From Armigeres subalbatus (lineage: Eukaryota; Arthropoda; Insecta; Diptera; Culicidae), in the NCBI RefSeq assembly GCF_024139115.2, contig NC_085141.1, positions 396,640,042 through 396,704,041 of the forward strand: a stretch of DNA of 64,000 bases. The letters run 5' to 3'. A program made the position numbers and the translations under genes. Positions 21,492-34,700 of the stretch are shown here, piece by piece. The notes beneath the pieces are model-generated. The model worked only from the letters and a program-made list of their open reading frames with translations, did not search any database and was not told where the DNA came from. Each line of letters begins with the position of its first letter. Position 1 is the first letter of the stretch.

Positions 21492-23482
21492 CATTTGTGC
21501 GCCCTCAAGCAGCATGGAAAGAGAAATTCGAAGAGCGGGAAATGTTTGACAGCCAAGTAACTGCAATATAATTTTGTTTATGGTAGTGATTTCAAAATAT
21601 TCCTCTACTCGCTTGAGCGCAGAAAAACGGCTCTATCCGCAGCACCCAGATTGGAACAACTTCCTGGGTCCGTCCTTTTTCTGCAGCACATAAATAGCTT
21701 CTCAATCACACTCTCGTAATACACTTTTTAAAAAGAACATAAAAATTAAACACGGGAATTTCGTCACACAAACACACAAATGTTCGGACATTTTTTCATT
21801 GACCGGTCGGAAGAATGAAAAATATGACGTGACGAAAGTACATCACGTCCACTCGCGAGAACGGCACACTTCGATTACTTGCGTCTCGTCTGGCGAATAT
21901 ATATATTTTTTAGAAATTTCCATTGGCTGGAGGTTTTCGTTTTTTTTTTCAGGAAAAATTCCCAAGGAAAGCTCTTCAAATATTTGAGCTGGAAATGATG
22001 TGGCATTCTCACTAGAAATTCTAAGCAATTTTTTTCGGGAAGGTCTTCCAAATTTTCACGGGAAACTATTCATCGCTTTGATGGGAAATTCATCAAAATT
22101 TCCAATAAAATTTGATTGGAGTTTTCATGAAAAACGCATAGAAATGGAAACGTATGGTATTCTTTCGAATTTCCAATTGACTTTTTTTAATTTTCCGTGG
22201 AAAATATTTTGTTGGAAAACTCTCGGAAATTCCGGAATTATCACTAGCTTTGGAAGACTGATAGTAAAGATGAGAAGAATCATTAAACTAATCTTACTTC
22301 TTTTCTTCTTCTTCTTCTTTTCTAAATACCAGAAACTGCATATCACCCCACTAGAGTTAGTCTTTAGTACAAGAACATTCTTCTTCTTCATATGGAGGAG
22401 AAGGATATTGGTCACCAGTTGGTCATCAGTCTTCAGCTTCTTGTAAGTGTGGGATCAGAGTCCAACGAATTACTAGCAAAGATCACGGTCTGAAGAACCT
22501 TGCATATAGGATTGATTTATGTTGCGTTTGTCAGATTTTTAATGCGGAATCTGTCAAACGCATCGCAAACGTATGCTATGCATGTGATATTGTCTATCCG
22601 GATTAAAGTTAGAACGCTTTTTATACCGAAGTTAGATTTTTCTCCAGATACAGGCAACTTTCCCAACTTCGGAAGTAGTGCGCTGGATTCGCCTAAAGAT
22701 GCGCTAAACAACGCATCAATTAGTTTGACAGATAAAACTTCGGAAGAAACTTCGGTTCGGAAGTCCCGACTTCCGAATTCTAAGTTGGTGCTACGCCGAC
22801 AATAGTGAACACGTCCGCCTAAGCCCCACGTTCTGGAAATACAATCGTCCGTTATATGTTAGGGTGGGTTACTTCGAGTTGCTAATTGTTCATGGTACCC
22901 AAATCCTTTTCTGTATTACGCGTATTAATTGCGTAGTAGCACATCGAACGAACAACAAGTGGAGACGTTTGAAAAAAGATTACAACGCTACTTCCCCGCA
23001 AGCTCGTACGCGAATCGAAGCACGAATTGGAAGCGTTAACTGAACCCAAAGCCAACGGAAGCAGCAAGAAGCACACCAAAAGGCAATGGAAGCAGCAAGA
23101 AGCAGAAACTAAAACCAAAACAACAACACTTCGCAAGATTCAAATCCGACGAAAAAAGTTGCTGAAAAAAACGCCACCTTCGATCAGGGTGTCGAAAGCG
23201 TCGACGAAGATTGTGAAGTTGAAGAAACACCCCTTAGGTACCGGCCAGATACTGATTATCAATGAACTGTTAAATTACACTGCACTTCCTTCTTCAAGTG
23301 ATCAGCAATGTCAACCCAATTAGACAAGGGAACAGAAGGAATTGACCTTTCCCGTCAAAAATTTTTATTCGTTCAATCAATTCTTTATTTTATTTAAGGT
23401 CAACATTCCCAAAAAAACCATGGGGACACGGCAGGTATTTCCGTCCATCGTCATAGGGGCTAAAACCAACGAAAGCAACGTA
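21492..23482. other. No gene seen; degenerate repeats
   Basis: Between 21930 and 22250 the sequence is rich in GGAAATTC-like words, a degenerate relative of the GAATTCC arrays. A (TTC)n tract lies at about 22297-22321. Around 22960-23330 there is lysine-rich coding-like text (for example KWRRLKKDYNATSP on the plus strand) that may be an eroded mobile-element protein, but I cannot identify it. Confidence 0.4.
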
Positions 23483-23690
23483 CACACTTAACTCATTTCA
23501 CAGTGTTCAATAAATTTTACCGAAATCTCAACAGCAGAACTGTTCGGTAATTATTTAACAGATTTTTTGTAATTTTTTCTATTGTTCAACTGTCAAAATC
23601 ACCGAAAATCAGTAAAATTATTTACCGAACAGTTCTGCTGTTGAGATTTCGGTAAAATTTTACCGAATTCGGCGATTTATTTTAAGTGTG
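23483..23690. mobile_element. TA-flanked palindromic MITE, 208 bases
   Basis: It starts CACACTTAA and ends TTAAGTGTG, with TA on both sides (23481-23482 and 23691-23692). Inner arms ACCGAAATCTCAACAGCAGA and its complement make a long hairpin. TA duplication suggests mobilisation by a Tc1/mariner-type transposase. Confidence 0.8.
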
Positions 23691-23692
23691 TA

Positions 23693-24367
23693 CATTTGCT
23701 AGAACTCCACTATAGCAGAACGTTTCTCCTGAGCTTACGATTTGGTACGTATGAGTTTTACAAAAAAGCGTCTCTTTTATTGGTTTTCGAGACTATGACG
23801 AACAGACGAAAATACCGGCCTTGTCCCTATTTGTTGACGCCTTCAAGTATTTTTAAAATTTAAATAAAAAAATCGAAAAAGTGCTGTTTTTCAAGATTGG
23901 CCTGACATTTGCCCGATTTTGAACGAACATCGGGTGATTTTTTCAGGCCGGTTCACACGTGCAGCACTTTTTTGGTTTTTGTTTTCGATTTTTTAAATAG
24001 TTAGAGGCCTTAAAACATGTGGGTTCTTCGAGAAAGTTGACCTTTATTGAGCCAAAGAATCGACTGAGACGAGATACAATTTTGACGGGAGAGGTCAATT
24101 CAGCATACAGAAAAATCGGTGCATAGTTTGGAGATTCTATTGGTGTCATCACAAAAAATGGTAGTAACAAATAATACACTCAAAAAAATATTGCAGTCAA
24201 AAAAACCATTCCGAGGGTTATTTTAAGAATATGCACCGACGATTTTCAGCAGATAACAAACCTGTTTGACTTGACCATGCGCGCAGTAAAAATCAACTGT
24301 GACCCTTGCGGAATATTGTCACATGATCTGAAACAGTGGAGAATTTCTCTGAAACCATGGTAAAATT
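23693..24367. other. No gene seen
   Basis: A/T-rich; no recognisable element or gene. Confidence 0.4.
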
Positions 24368-24787
24368 CAGAGTCTATTATATATAGAGTTACGCAAAGAG
24401 TGAAGCCAAATCTACCTATTGAACTGTCAAACCGTCTACCTATCGAGCAAAGTAAACAAATGCTTGTTGGTAAGGCGGAAGTATTGTTATCGCCTGATGA
24501 TTATTATGGCGAATTAAAACTCATGAATTGAAATGTATTAGATTTGTTTTAGAAACAGCTTCAAAAAACTTCAATACACCCCCAATAAAGTTGCAACAAG
24601 AAACTCACGTGTTTGCACTCTGTAGGTGACTTTGGTTATCGAATTAAAAAGCTTTAGAAGTGATCACTCCCGTGAAGTCACTTGAAGGGTTGAACAAAAA
24701 TGAAAGTTTTCAACATAATAACAAGAGAATCATTCAGAATAAGAGTAAGAATATCCTCTTTGCGCAACTCTATATAATAGACTCTGG
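24368..24787. mobile_element. hAT-type MITE, 420 bases
   Basis: Terminal inverted repeats of about 32 bases begin CAGAGTCTATTATATA and end TATATAATAGACTCTG. The 8-base GTAAAATT is duplicated exactly on both sides (24360-24367 and 24788-24795). No protein is encoded. The hAT assignment rests on the 8-base duplication and the CAGAG start. Confidence 0.85.
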
Positions 24788-25485
24788 TAAAATTAACTGA
24801 AATTTCATGGTAGTTTCAAAAACAGAGCGTAGTCTACAAAATATTAATTTTTACCACGGATTTTTTTTCTGTGTACGTATGGTAATGAGATGCGGTAACC
24901 AAGAATTGGAAGACAAAGTAGTACATGTATTCAAACAGATTTCTGTATGCGCCATTTGGTAGGTGTAGTTCCTAAAAAGGCCGGTGCAATGATAAATGAA
25001 ATGCTCAACTGGAACTCAAGTAAAGGGTATACCGAATTAAATTGCATCATTTAAAACTACTCGCCAAAAATAAGTCTAGTAACAGATTGTCATGAAATTT
25101 TCAGGGACTGGAATAAAATATGTAAGCTTGATATATGTATAACTATTTCACTTTAATTCGTTAATACATCCAAATGCTGGAACTTTTTTCTTTAATGAAC
25201 TCATAAGATTTTGTACAAATCCTGAACCACATTTTTCTGCTTCAAATATTTCCTAACAAACAAATTAACTCATTTTATTGTCACAGTCGATAATATGACT
25301 TGATTAGGGTCAACTTTGTCAATGAACCCATATTTTTTTCAAGCCTCTAACTATTACAAAAATCGAAAACACAAAAAACCAAAGTGCAGAGTGATCCGGC
25401 CAGAACAATATGATTGATCCTCGCTCAAAATTAGGCGAATATCCGTCCAACATTATATCTCAGCACTTTTTAGATATTCACTGTA

Positions 25486-25562
25486 CTGCCGTTATACGCA
25501 TATTTGTCCCATGTTTGCTGGGATTTCCTATATACATGGGACAGTTATGCGTATAACGGCAG
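25486..25562. mobile_element. 77-base hairpin MITE with CTGCCGTTATACGCATA ends
   Basis: The 17-base ends CTGCCGTTATACGCATA are perfectly inverted, with GTCCCATG / CATGGGAC inside. TGTA flanks both sides (25482-25485 and 25563-25566). The whole unit is close to a perfect hairpin. Confidence 0.75.
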
Positions 25563-25566
25563 TGTA

Positions 25567-27801
25567 GAAGCTACAAAACAGATTTGATTTTCAAAAGGCT
25601 AACCTGAAATTAATCAAAGAATTGATAACCGCGCGAGACCAATACAGTATTTTATGTTCCATAATGCAACATTTTGGATGCCTCAAAACTCTTCTTTTTT
25701 CTGGCCAAGTATCTTTGGATCGGCCACAACTCCGGTGATTTTGGAGCCATTGGCACAAATTTAGATTACTAGCATCTTTTCTTAAGATGTGAATTGTTGA
25801 GGTGAGTGCACAGGATTATATCGCGCACGTCCAGTCCCTTCGACTGTAATCTCGAAACTACTGGAAAGTTTCACAATGAATCTCACGCAGTGTAAATAAC
25901 ACATGCTGAAGCCGTCTTACACATTTTTTTCATTATAATCAACCCAGGAGGCGAAATATTATCGACCTTGGAAAGTGATAAAATTTGATTCCAATATGAT
26001 ACACCCTTTAGTGAAACTACTGTGATCATTTGCCTTTGTGAAGTTGGCTTTCAAAGCTTCTTTAAGAATCAGGAGCCTTTGTCTAGGAAAGCAAACAGCA
26101 ATAAAACCTAGTAACAAAGTAGGTATGTTTCCAAGCCAATTTATTACTGAAAAAGTATTGTTTGGACAGTAGAAGTCAACACAAGATCGTATATAATGTG
26201 GAGATGATATACGTATTTCATCATACAACTTGTCCGTATATCGCCTCCACTTTAGCATCTTATGTGGCATTATATAAGAGTTCGACTGGGTAAGTACTAG
26301 ACTGCTAATGGCGCTGTTAGCTTTGGTACTTTGGCTATTAGGCCGCGCCAAACTAGTTGGTCACGCAATTTGGAGTGACATCAGCTATCTTATACTTTTG
26401 AAAAACCCAAAGAGCCGGCAAATAGCTTGTTTTTCATGAGCTGTGGGACTACAGCAAGAATTTACTCAAATTATCGCATAGTTTGGAGGTGAATCTCTTA
26501 TGGTGGGAGGATGTTTTGATTGGTAAGCGGATGGTAATAAAATTGATGGAAAAATGACTGGAAAGTTCTAGGGGCAGTTCTACTTGCGAATACTGAAAGA
26601 GAATGTGCAACAAACGATCCCACTTTCATTTATTTTACACTTTTAAAATCGCAAAACAATTTTTTCACTCCAAAAATAGTATAATGCTTGAAAGAACATA
26701 TCAATCATTTTAAGGTTTATATCGCCCTTGAAGACCATAATTTACTCTACAAGAGTGTTATAAACCAGTATAAACCAAATATGTTACTAGGGATGAGGTA
26801 TTTTGCATTTTTTTCGTTTATTTTTTTGATGTTTTACCTCTTATGCAACCCTAGCTCATAACAGTGTAGGATATTAATAACAGATTTAGTTATTATTGAG
26901 TTATTGTCTCCTACTCGGGTATTTATATAAATATAGTATTCAAAGTGCAGTAGGTACCTAATTGTATTTTTGAAACACAAGCATCTCGGAATCTAAAACA
27001 AAATTCACTTGCGTTTTCAAAGTCACACCACTCAAAACTACAGTATCGCACAACTGTCATTTTTATTATTCCACGCATGCTGTGACGCAAAAAAAAGTTG
27101 TCCGCTGCTTCCTTATTGCGTGGTGTGTCCTTAAACACAGCACTAATAAATGAATTTGCAGAATGATAATAAGTGACCATGCGACTCCATTAGTTTCCGT
27201 GTGGGCAAGGAATCAAAGAAACGTTGCTGAAATCATGATTCCATAAAGGAATGACAGTTTTCGTTCTTTCGTTGAAAGGTTTTTTTTACAATTTATGTTG
27301 TTAAATTTGGCTACAACTCGTGACCAAATTTCAATTATATAATCCAAAACAAGCCGCCATCCCCCCTACATACAATCGGAAATAACTTTTCGGCACAGTG
27401 TAGGACCATATTAATCACGGCTTTGCCGAAATCCCCTCCACTAATTTGCTGCTTGGTTGACCACTCTTCTAATAAAGATCCATCTGATTTTCCGCCCACC
27501 CGCTCATAGGAAAATCCATTCTTCATCGTCAACCGTTACAAAATCCTATCTCCTCTATCTCTATTCGCACCGCACAATGATGGAACACACCCCTTCCGCC
27601 CGTTTCCCGTTCATGCTTGCTGTACAACGCTCGCCCAAACAACACCATCATAATCATTAGTTTATCAGCAGCCAACAGCACCAGCAGCAGCAGCAGCAGC
27701 ATCGCCGCACCATTGCCACTGGCGTTGATGTTTTTTCAGTCCACTGTTTTCAGTTCCTAATTAATTTTAAAACAGTCTAACTTGTAATTAAGAATCTGAT
27801 G
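25567..27801. other. 3' flank of Tmtc3; no other gene seen
   Basis: This includes the 3' untranslated region of Tmtc3, whose end I cannot fix. A minus-strand AATAAA equivalent (TTTATT) occurs near 27062, about 740 bases past the stop. CAG repeats lie at about 27688-27702. A 130-codon minus-strand frame (25959-26351) is unrecognised and probably chance. Confidence 0.4.
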
Positions 27802-28716
27802 CTATGACATTCCGGACGATGGATCATCCAGGTCCTTCCCTACCAACTGGGCGGGACTGCTGCTGTCGCCATCCACATGCTCGCGCTGCTGCTGATGGTG
27901 GTGGTGGTGTCGATGCGAAGGACTACTTCTCCTTCTACGCTGATGATGCTGCTGCTGCTGATGCTGTGGTGGTTGGTGTTGTTGGTGGTGATTTTTATGG
28001 AATTGGGGACTACTGCTACTGCTTGAACTGTCGCTACTGCTACTGCTATCACTACTACTAGGTTCGCTTAATCTAGGCTTCCTGTGCTCCTGCTCTTGGT
28101 GGCTTTCGTTGGCCACCAAAGGATCCCCACCCGAGCTTTGGCTCGGCACGGCCGATGCCGTCACCGATACTGCGTCCTCTGATTCGATAAAAATAGGATC
28201 ACTGCTGCTGTCTGGGCTACTGCGGCTAACGTCAGAGGCGCCATCTGCACCATCCGCATGAGGTAATGATGTTTTCAGATTATTATGGTTATCATTATTA
28301 CTGCTAGTGCTAGTGCCACTACTACTACTGCTGTCGCTCTGCTGCGTTTCGTCCTCCCCCTGCTGAGTCACCTCATTATTATCGTTACTATTTACATTGT
28401 TGCCATTGATTAGCTGCTGCAAATCAACGTCGGTCAACGGGGAGGACGACGGATTGCCACCAAACTCCCGTGGATCGTAGTCGGCAAAGGCAATTTCCTT
28501 CTCCCGGCTGGGTTCGGGCGTGCCACGAAGCCGCTGGATCCGGGTCTGCACAATCTGCAGATGGCGCAGAATATAATCCTCACCCGGTGCCAGCTGATGG
28601 GCGTGCGATAGGCAGGCCTGTGCCTGGGCCAGTTTGCCCCGTTCGACGTACACCACGCAAAGGTTGTGCAGTCCTTGGATGTTGATGGGGTCGAGCTGGA
28701 GGATTCGTTTGTAGCA
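27802..28716 (-). CDS. Tmtc3: Tmtc3 exon D (terminal coding exon)
   Basis: 915 bases including a TAG stop at 27802-27804, residues 408-711. The acceptor reads ATAAAACAG before TGCTACAAACG. The first 60 residues complete the last TPRs ([37 protein letters not shown]). From about residue 470 it is low complexity: poly-Ser with Asn/Asp, then a run rich in His and Gln ([13 protein letters not shown]), then a basic RRRR patch. Conserved TMTC3 function is not known to depend on such a tail; it is probably disordered. Confidence 0.93.
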   Translation of the reverse strand, partial: CYKRILQLDPINIQGLHNLCVVYVERGKLAQAQACLSHAHQLAPGEDYILRHLQIVQTRIQRLRGTPEPSREKEIAFADYDPREFGGNPSSSPLTDVDLQQLINGNNVNSNDNNEVTQQGEDETQQSDSSSSSGTSTSSNNDNHNNLKTSLPHADGADGASDVSRSSPDSSSDPIFIESEDAVSVTASAVPSQSSGGDPLVANESHQEQEHRKPRLSEPSSSDSSSSSDSSSSSSSPQFHKNHHQQHQPPQHQQQQHHQRRRRSSPSHRHHHHHQQQREHVDGDSSSPAQLVGKDLDDPSSGMS

Positions 28717-31700
28717 CTGTTTTATAAGGAGGACAAAAAAGAAGCAGGGGAAGATAAATATTAGTAATTTATTTAAAAGTATCTTACACTTGGTATGACG
28801 GTTTTTGTGAAAGTGTTTTAAATTGTAGATGTTGGAGACAATATTTCAAGTCGTCTCAAACAATGAGAAGCAAGCAATTTTGTTTTCATGTGAATTATGG
28901 GTAGCAATAGGCCTAGATGAATGGATTGGGAATTTCAATTACATGCCTTGTTTTGAATTGATTCATATTCTCATTCTAACTTATTGTCGAGAAAATGAAA
29001 CAGAGGTTATATTGTGTACAGTTTCAGTAATTGTCAAGTAAGCACTTATACTTTGAAATGTTGAAATGTCTTTCATTTAATCGTGCTTTTCATTCTTATA
29101 TTATTTTTGAACATTTGATTCTATTTTTCTTGAAATAGTAAGTTGTCAATGCCCAAATGTTTTTTGTTTGCAGAATATTTGTATCGAATTTAAATAAGTA
29201 ATTGATGTATGACAAATAGGAAAATAGGGTGTCTACAAAATAGAAATATAATCAAATTAAATCAAATGAAAAAATGCATAAAAATGCATAAAATGCTTAA
29301 AGCAATTGTCAAGTACCGTTTTGACTCAAATCCCGAACATGGCTCATATTCCGAACAATTGCGGTTTAGGACCTCTAAACTAAAATTTCCCTCGTTTTTA
29401 CATACAAAGGATCAAGATTGCAAAAGAATTCAGTATCATGTGAAAAAAATAGCGCGAATTAAGTTGTAATGGCCATTTAAAACGAGTGTTCGGAATATGA
29501 GTCATGTTCGGGATTTGAGTCAAAACGGTATCCAACAGCTGCTGATGGTGATTAGTTTTATGAGGTTATAATCAAACTTACATTCTCCGCCGCATCCAAG
29601 TCCTTGATGTTGTTGATGTAAATGTCACCGAGCAGGATTAGTCCCTTGATGTGATCCGGATGATACTTGACCAGCTGATTGAGAAATGGTGCCGCTTCCA
29701 ACGGTCGATGGTCATCCGCGAGAAGCAGCGCTAGATTGAAAAGTGCACTCCTGAAGTCCTGCTTGAGATGCACCGCACGGCGGAACCAGTTCTCAGCTTC
29801 ATCCGTGTTGCGGTCATCCATCGCTAGCATGCCCAGGTTGAAGTGCACACGCTCGTTGGACTCTGTAATCGGTTAATCGTTCATGTACTTAATTTGAACT
29901 CATTACGAAAGTAAAACAATTTACCATCCTTAGCCAGCAGTTTAAGTAACCGCTCACGAGCGATTTTTCTCAGTTCAGGTCGGCCAAGCTCCTGTAGTAG
30001 GATGGCCGAATTGAGCAACGCTTGTTCATGCTCCGGATCGAACTCTAACGCCTTGTCCAAATACGCTAGCGCTTGGGACGCCTTGCCTTGTTCCAAGAAG
30101 ACTACCCCCAGCTGAAATGAGAAAGTAGAGATCAAATCAGTAATCTCATTCAAATCAAATTGCTAGAATAACTGTAGAATATAACGACCAGATGATAACA
30201 ATATGGACAGATTACTAATCCATGTGAATGACCTTCTTATTCGACGTTGCAACGCATTTTCAAGACATATTCGCAAAATAAACTTTCAATAGGAGGAAAA
30301 AACCATCCTTCGAGCCCAACGTTATACATCCGAAACGGAAAGTGAATGGGTGGAAAACCCGAGGAAAACACAACGTGATGAATACTAAATCGTGGGAAAA
30401 TAATCGAAAGTGAAAAATGAACCTCTCCCTTCCGACACTATTTGCAAGGCGAAACCGCCAAACCAAAACATCCCGCGGAATAGGGATCGGGGGCATGCCA
30501 ACCGGTTTCAACACCCGCCGACATTGTCAGAATCACGAGACGCAACGCAGCCTTCGTGGAAAAGACAATAATCGCTGTTGTATTTGCTTAAATTTGCATA
30601 AAATGAAGCGCGCTCGAGCGTTACTTTCGCTTAGTGGTTTTTTTTAGACTGCTGCTCCGAGCAAAAAGAGGAAAAAAAAAGGAAAAAAGCTCCAAGAATG
30701 ACAGCGACAGCCAGCATCCGGCCATTTGAGATGGGTGACCCGGAGCAGCGGCAACGGCGACGAAGGACGATGTCATCCATGATGATGATACCAGCCGACC
30801 CTCAGCCGACCAACGGACCGACCGTTTAAGATGAGGTTATTTATTGTCCTCGTTTGTTCTAGACGGCACCCTTGTCGTCAAAGAGGGCTCAAGGCCGGTC
30901 CGGTCATCCATTGTAGTGTGTCATCTGTGCGGACTTTTTTTGCGTCTCATTCGGTTCTTTCATCTATTTGGGGACTGGGAGTAGCTACTACTGTTCAAGC
31001 GGTCATTGGATGCCCCGACGCGACGACAACGAGGACGACGACGATGTCGTCTTGGTCTAGAGCAGACAAGTTAATGAACTTCGATGTTGAATTGGTGCGG
31101 GGTAGAAGATTGGTACAGTTGGATCTTTTGCGGCACGGTAACTGTGGACGGTGGTCCATTGCGAAAACATTAGTTCGTGAAGCAGGAGAATCAACTGTAT
31201 CGCGCGTTAAGCTTGGAAAAAGGGACTCAAAACTATAAAAATGCTAAAATCAATTGATATTTGTATTTTAATATAATTTTGATACGGGCAAAGCTTCGTA
31301 CTCAGATGAATCTTAGCCAGTATCAAATTAATATGAAAATGTCGATTAAATATTTCTTTATGAGGCGAACCTTGATTTTGCATATGCATTAGGTTAACAA
31401 CTAAGATGACACGAAGATCGATTTTGTTCATTCTGGATGTTAGTCTGTAAATTTTGAGTCAAAGGGTGTCCACACTCCTTTGTTAAATTGCATAATCAAT
31501 TATAACGAAATTTGAGACCTCAGACCTCAAAAGGGCCTCAGTGGGTATTATTTGAACTAGATTTGAACCGGTGCCAGCAAAAGTGGTATTAAACCATTTT
31601 TGTCATTTTTGAGTTTTTTACACCAAGGGCAAATGCTAAATAAATCTGACAGTAACTGCTTCTGACGCTGGATTAGTGCTATCCAAAGAGCAGCTCGAAG

Positions 31701-34700
31701 TAGCTCGAAGTTCTTCCCATCCCTCTCTTGTCCATTTGTTGACAAAAAAGAACGAGCAGGACGGGAACAACTTCGAGCTGATGCTGAACTTTTTCCGACG
31801 GTGATCATATCTTAGCAACAGTTTTCACATTGTTTATTTATTGTTACGTGACCTGGCACAAAATGCAAAAAAAAGTTGAAGGGAACTATATTCTCGTAAC
31901 AAGCTTTCAATATTGTGCCTTGCAACAAAATGACAACTTTCGTGATCATTTTCCAAGACTTTCATGGATGTGTAAAATTTCTCCGCAGTACAAATAGCAC
32001 GTGCTATCCAAGCATTCACCGACGGAATACACAACGTGGCGGCCAAATATTCAAAAATATCGAAGTAGCTTTTTTTCTGGAGGTATGTTTTTCTTAGGCG
32101 ACAATCTGGCGCGTATTTTTCGTTGCGACCAAAAATGAGCGGCGGAGTAGGTTTTTGTATGAGCGATACAATATTATTAGAATCTATTTATTGATTTGAC
32201 AAATGGTCGGGGTTCAGCCAACCCGCACCAAGCGGCTTTTCGACTGACTTGTGATATTTTGTTCATACAAGGACAACGGAAATAGTTTCATATCAATTTA
32301 ATATCCTCAGTTATGGGGTTGAGGGATGTTCGATGCGATTTGCGATCAATTAAATCTGCTAAACGGAAGTTTGAGCAGAAAAATCGATAATTTTTCGATG
32401 GCGCTTGGTGTGATTTGGCTGAACCCCGACCAAATACATTCATCATTTTTATGTTTAAGGTGAGATCAGGCTTCCTGATGGGATTGATGCTTTTCACTCT
32501 GATGACGCCCGTAGCGTTAGATCTCAGGCCCGTTAAATCTCGATCTGCCCGATGGAAGTTGGCGAAATTAGCTTAGACGATGTACTACAGGAGTTCCGCC
32601 AATAGTCATCGGTAGTACCGAATGGTGAGGAGACAGTAGTCCACGATAACAGCAAAGATGTTCGTAATCTTGAAAATGCCTACAATCCATAGGGAAGCGG
32701 CATGCAGCGAATAGCGGTCAATGGAATGTGCAGTGTTCAACAAGGAGCTTGGAATAATGGCTAAGGTTTATTCCGAGCCTTGTTTCACGACAGCGAGATA
32801 TAGAACCGCCGACAGATGGGGGCTTTGTCAAACGACAGTCTTGCTAGACGGTGACGAAAAACTTTGTACGACCATGATGATAGCTTTGTCCGATGGCACG
32901 ATTACTTGACGATAGCGAAGGATTGATCATACGGGGGTAGGTTTTGTCCGGTGGGAAAAGGTTCCGTCAATCGGCAGGCTATGGCATCACCAATATCTAC
33001 TCTTACAAAAATCAAAAGATGGAATCAAATGTTCAAGGCAGGACAAACGATGTGATCCCGATGAATTCCAATCACCTATTCGAAAGCGCACCCTTCAAAC
33101 AAAAAAAATGCGAAAGGACAAAGGACAACTTTCAATAACCTCTAGATCACCCAACTTCCGATCTCCTTTTTATTTCCCACATTCATACACTCATCTACCC
33201 ATCGCAAGGTTGGAGTTCTGAGTTTGTGCTATCTAATTGACTATCTATCCATTCGGGAATTAATGCCCAGTTAGATAAAACTGAATAGAATATTCATTGT
33301 AGTGAACAATTGTTAATACAGGATGACAAAACACTTTTACTGGAAATTATTGGGCATACAAACAATGAAGTGGAAAAGTGAACATGATGTACCTTATACA
33401 ATAAAACCTTTATTACGCCTTTTATTCTCAACAGTATTATGGGACTAAGACGTTCAACACTCCATTGGGAACACGCGGTTACACTGCTTCACGCCGATGC
33501 ATACGTTCCCTAATTATGTCTCTGCTAAATTGCTAACACGCCAATTAGACACGTGCCGGACTTTTGAAAATTTCATACTGCAGTTATTGAAACGTCGCAG
33601 ATGATCATTCACATCAACAATTGCAATCGCTCCTTGATAATTGCCAATATTGGTTTAACGACAAGAAGATAAAACCTTATATGGGGCTGTCCATATACCA
33701 TGTGAACAATATAAAGGGAGGAAAGCATAGTAAATGTTTACGGTTCATACAAATTATCGAAAATTTATATGAGCCATTGTACACTCTAGGGGACGGGGTA
33801 TCTAAAACTGACAAAAACCTGTGTACCTGGTCCAGCCCCTTTGTTGTTAGCCTTTCGACTGTGGATCATCTGTGTGGGGTGTATAATGGATAAATTTAAA
33901 ATATATAGAGGATTACATATAAATACATGTTGTCTTATACATATTTAATATTTATCCATTATACACTTTGGACTAGAATTATTACCGAGGCTACCAAAAC
34001 GCTATCGGTGTCATTAGAGTTAGAAGCATCAATCCCATCAGAAAGCGTTCATTTGCAACCACCACATGGACTATCGCCTTCATATATCACCCACTCCTTC
34101 TTACCCAGCAACTTCTATCCCTACCTCCTCGTGGCGCTGGCCGGGATACGAGTAACCTTAGGGAAGATCGGGTAATCAATCCCGGTGGGAACTATGGTCG
34201 TATGCTGTCAGGGAAGGGGGGTTTGCTCCTCTCCGGAGGTGCAAATCTTACTGACCACTTGTTCTCCTTGTTAGGAGCTGCTCTCAACTGTGTCTGTACT
34301 CCATGTTAGGGCCGGCTGATCATCGTCCGAGTGCCAGCGAGGGACTCTAAGTGAAACCATGGTCCACCGGAAATAAGGAGGAATGATCCCTCAAAAATTT
34401 AGGGGGTTTGGTGTCAGGCCCTGTAAGCCAGCCTTTAAAAAAACTCACACAACGAACAATCATCAAGAGAGTACGGACCGGAACAATCAGCGAAGACCAC
34501 TGCGACGAAAAGGGACTAGCGATTGGAAACTCGGTTCGTGGAACTGCAAATCACTCAACTTCATCGGGAGCACACGCATACTCGTCGATGTGCTCAAGGA
34601 CCGGCATCGTAGCGCTGCAGGAGATTTGTGGAAAGGATCAATTGGGGCCCTCTTTAGCCGTGCGGTAAGACGCGCTGTTACAAAGCAAGACCATGCTGAG

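Noticed and set aside
22000..22446. 148-residue plus-strand frame
   Set aside because: Composition follows degenerate GGAAATTC repeats and a (TTC)n tract.
25959..26351. 130-residue minus-strand frame with a hydrophobic stretch
   Set aside because: No recognised domain, no splice or promoter context and A/T-rich sequence; too weak to call a gene.
27804..28061. Plus-strand frames opposite Tmtc3 exon D (Ala/Asp/Cys-rich)
   Set aside because: They are antisense shadows of the trinucleotide-rich coding exon.
30831..31238. 135-residue frame in a G/C-richer part of the large intron
   Set aside because: No recognised domain and no splice evidence; it starts within the intron of Tmtc3 on the opposite strand and looks random.
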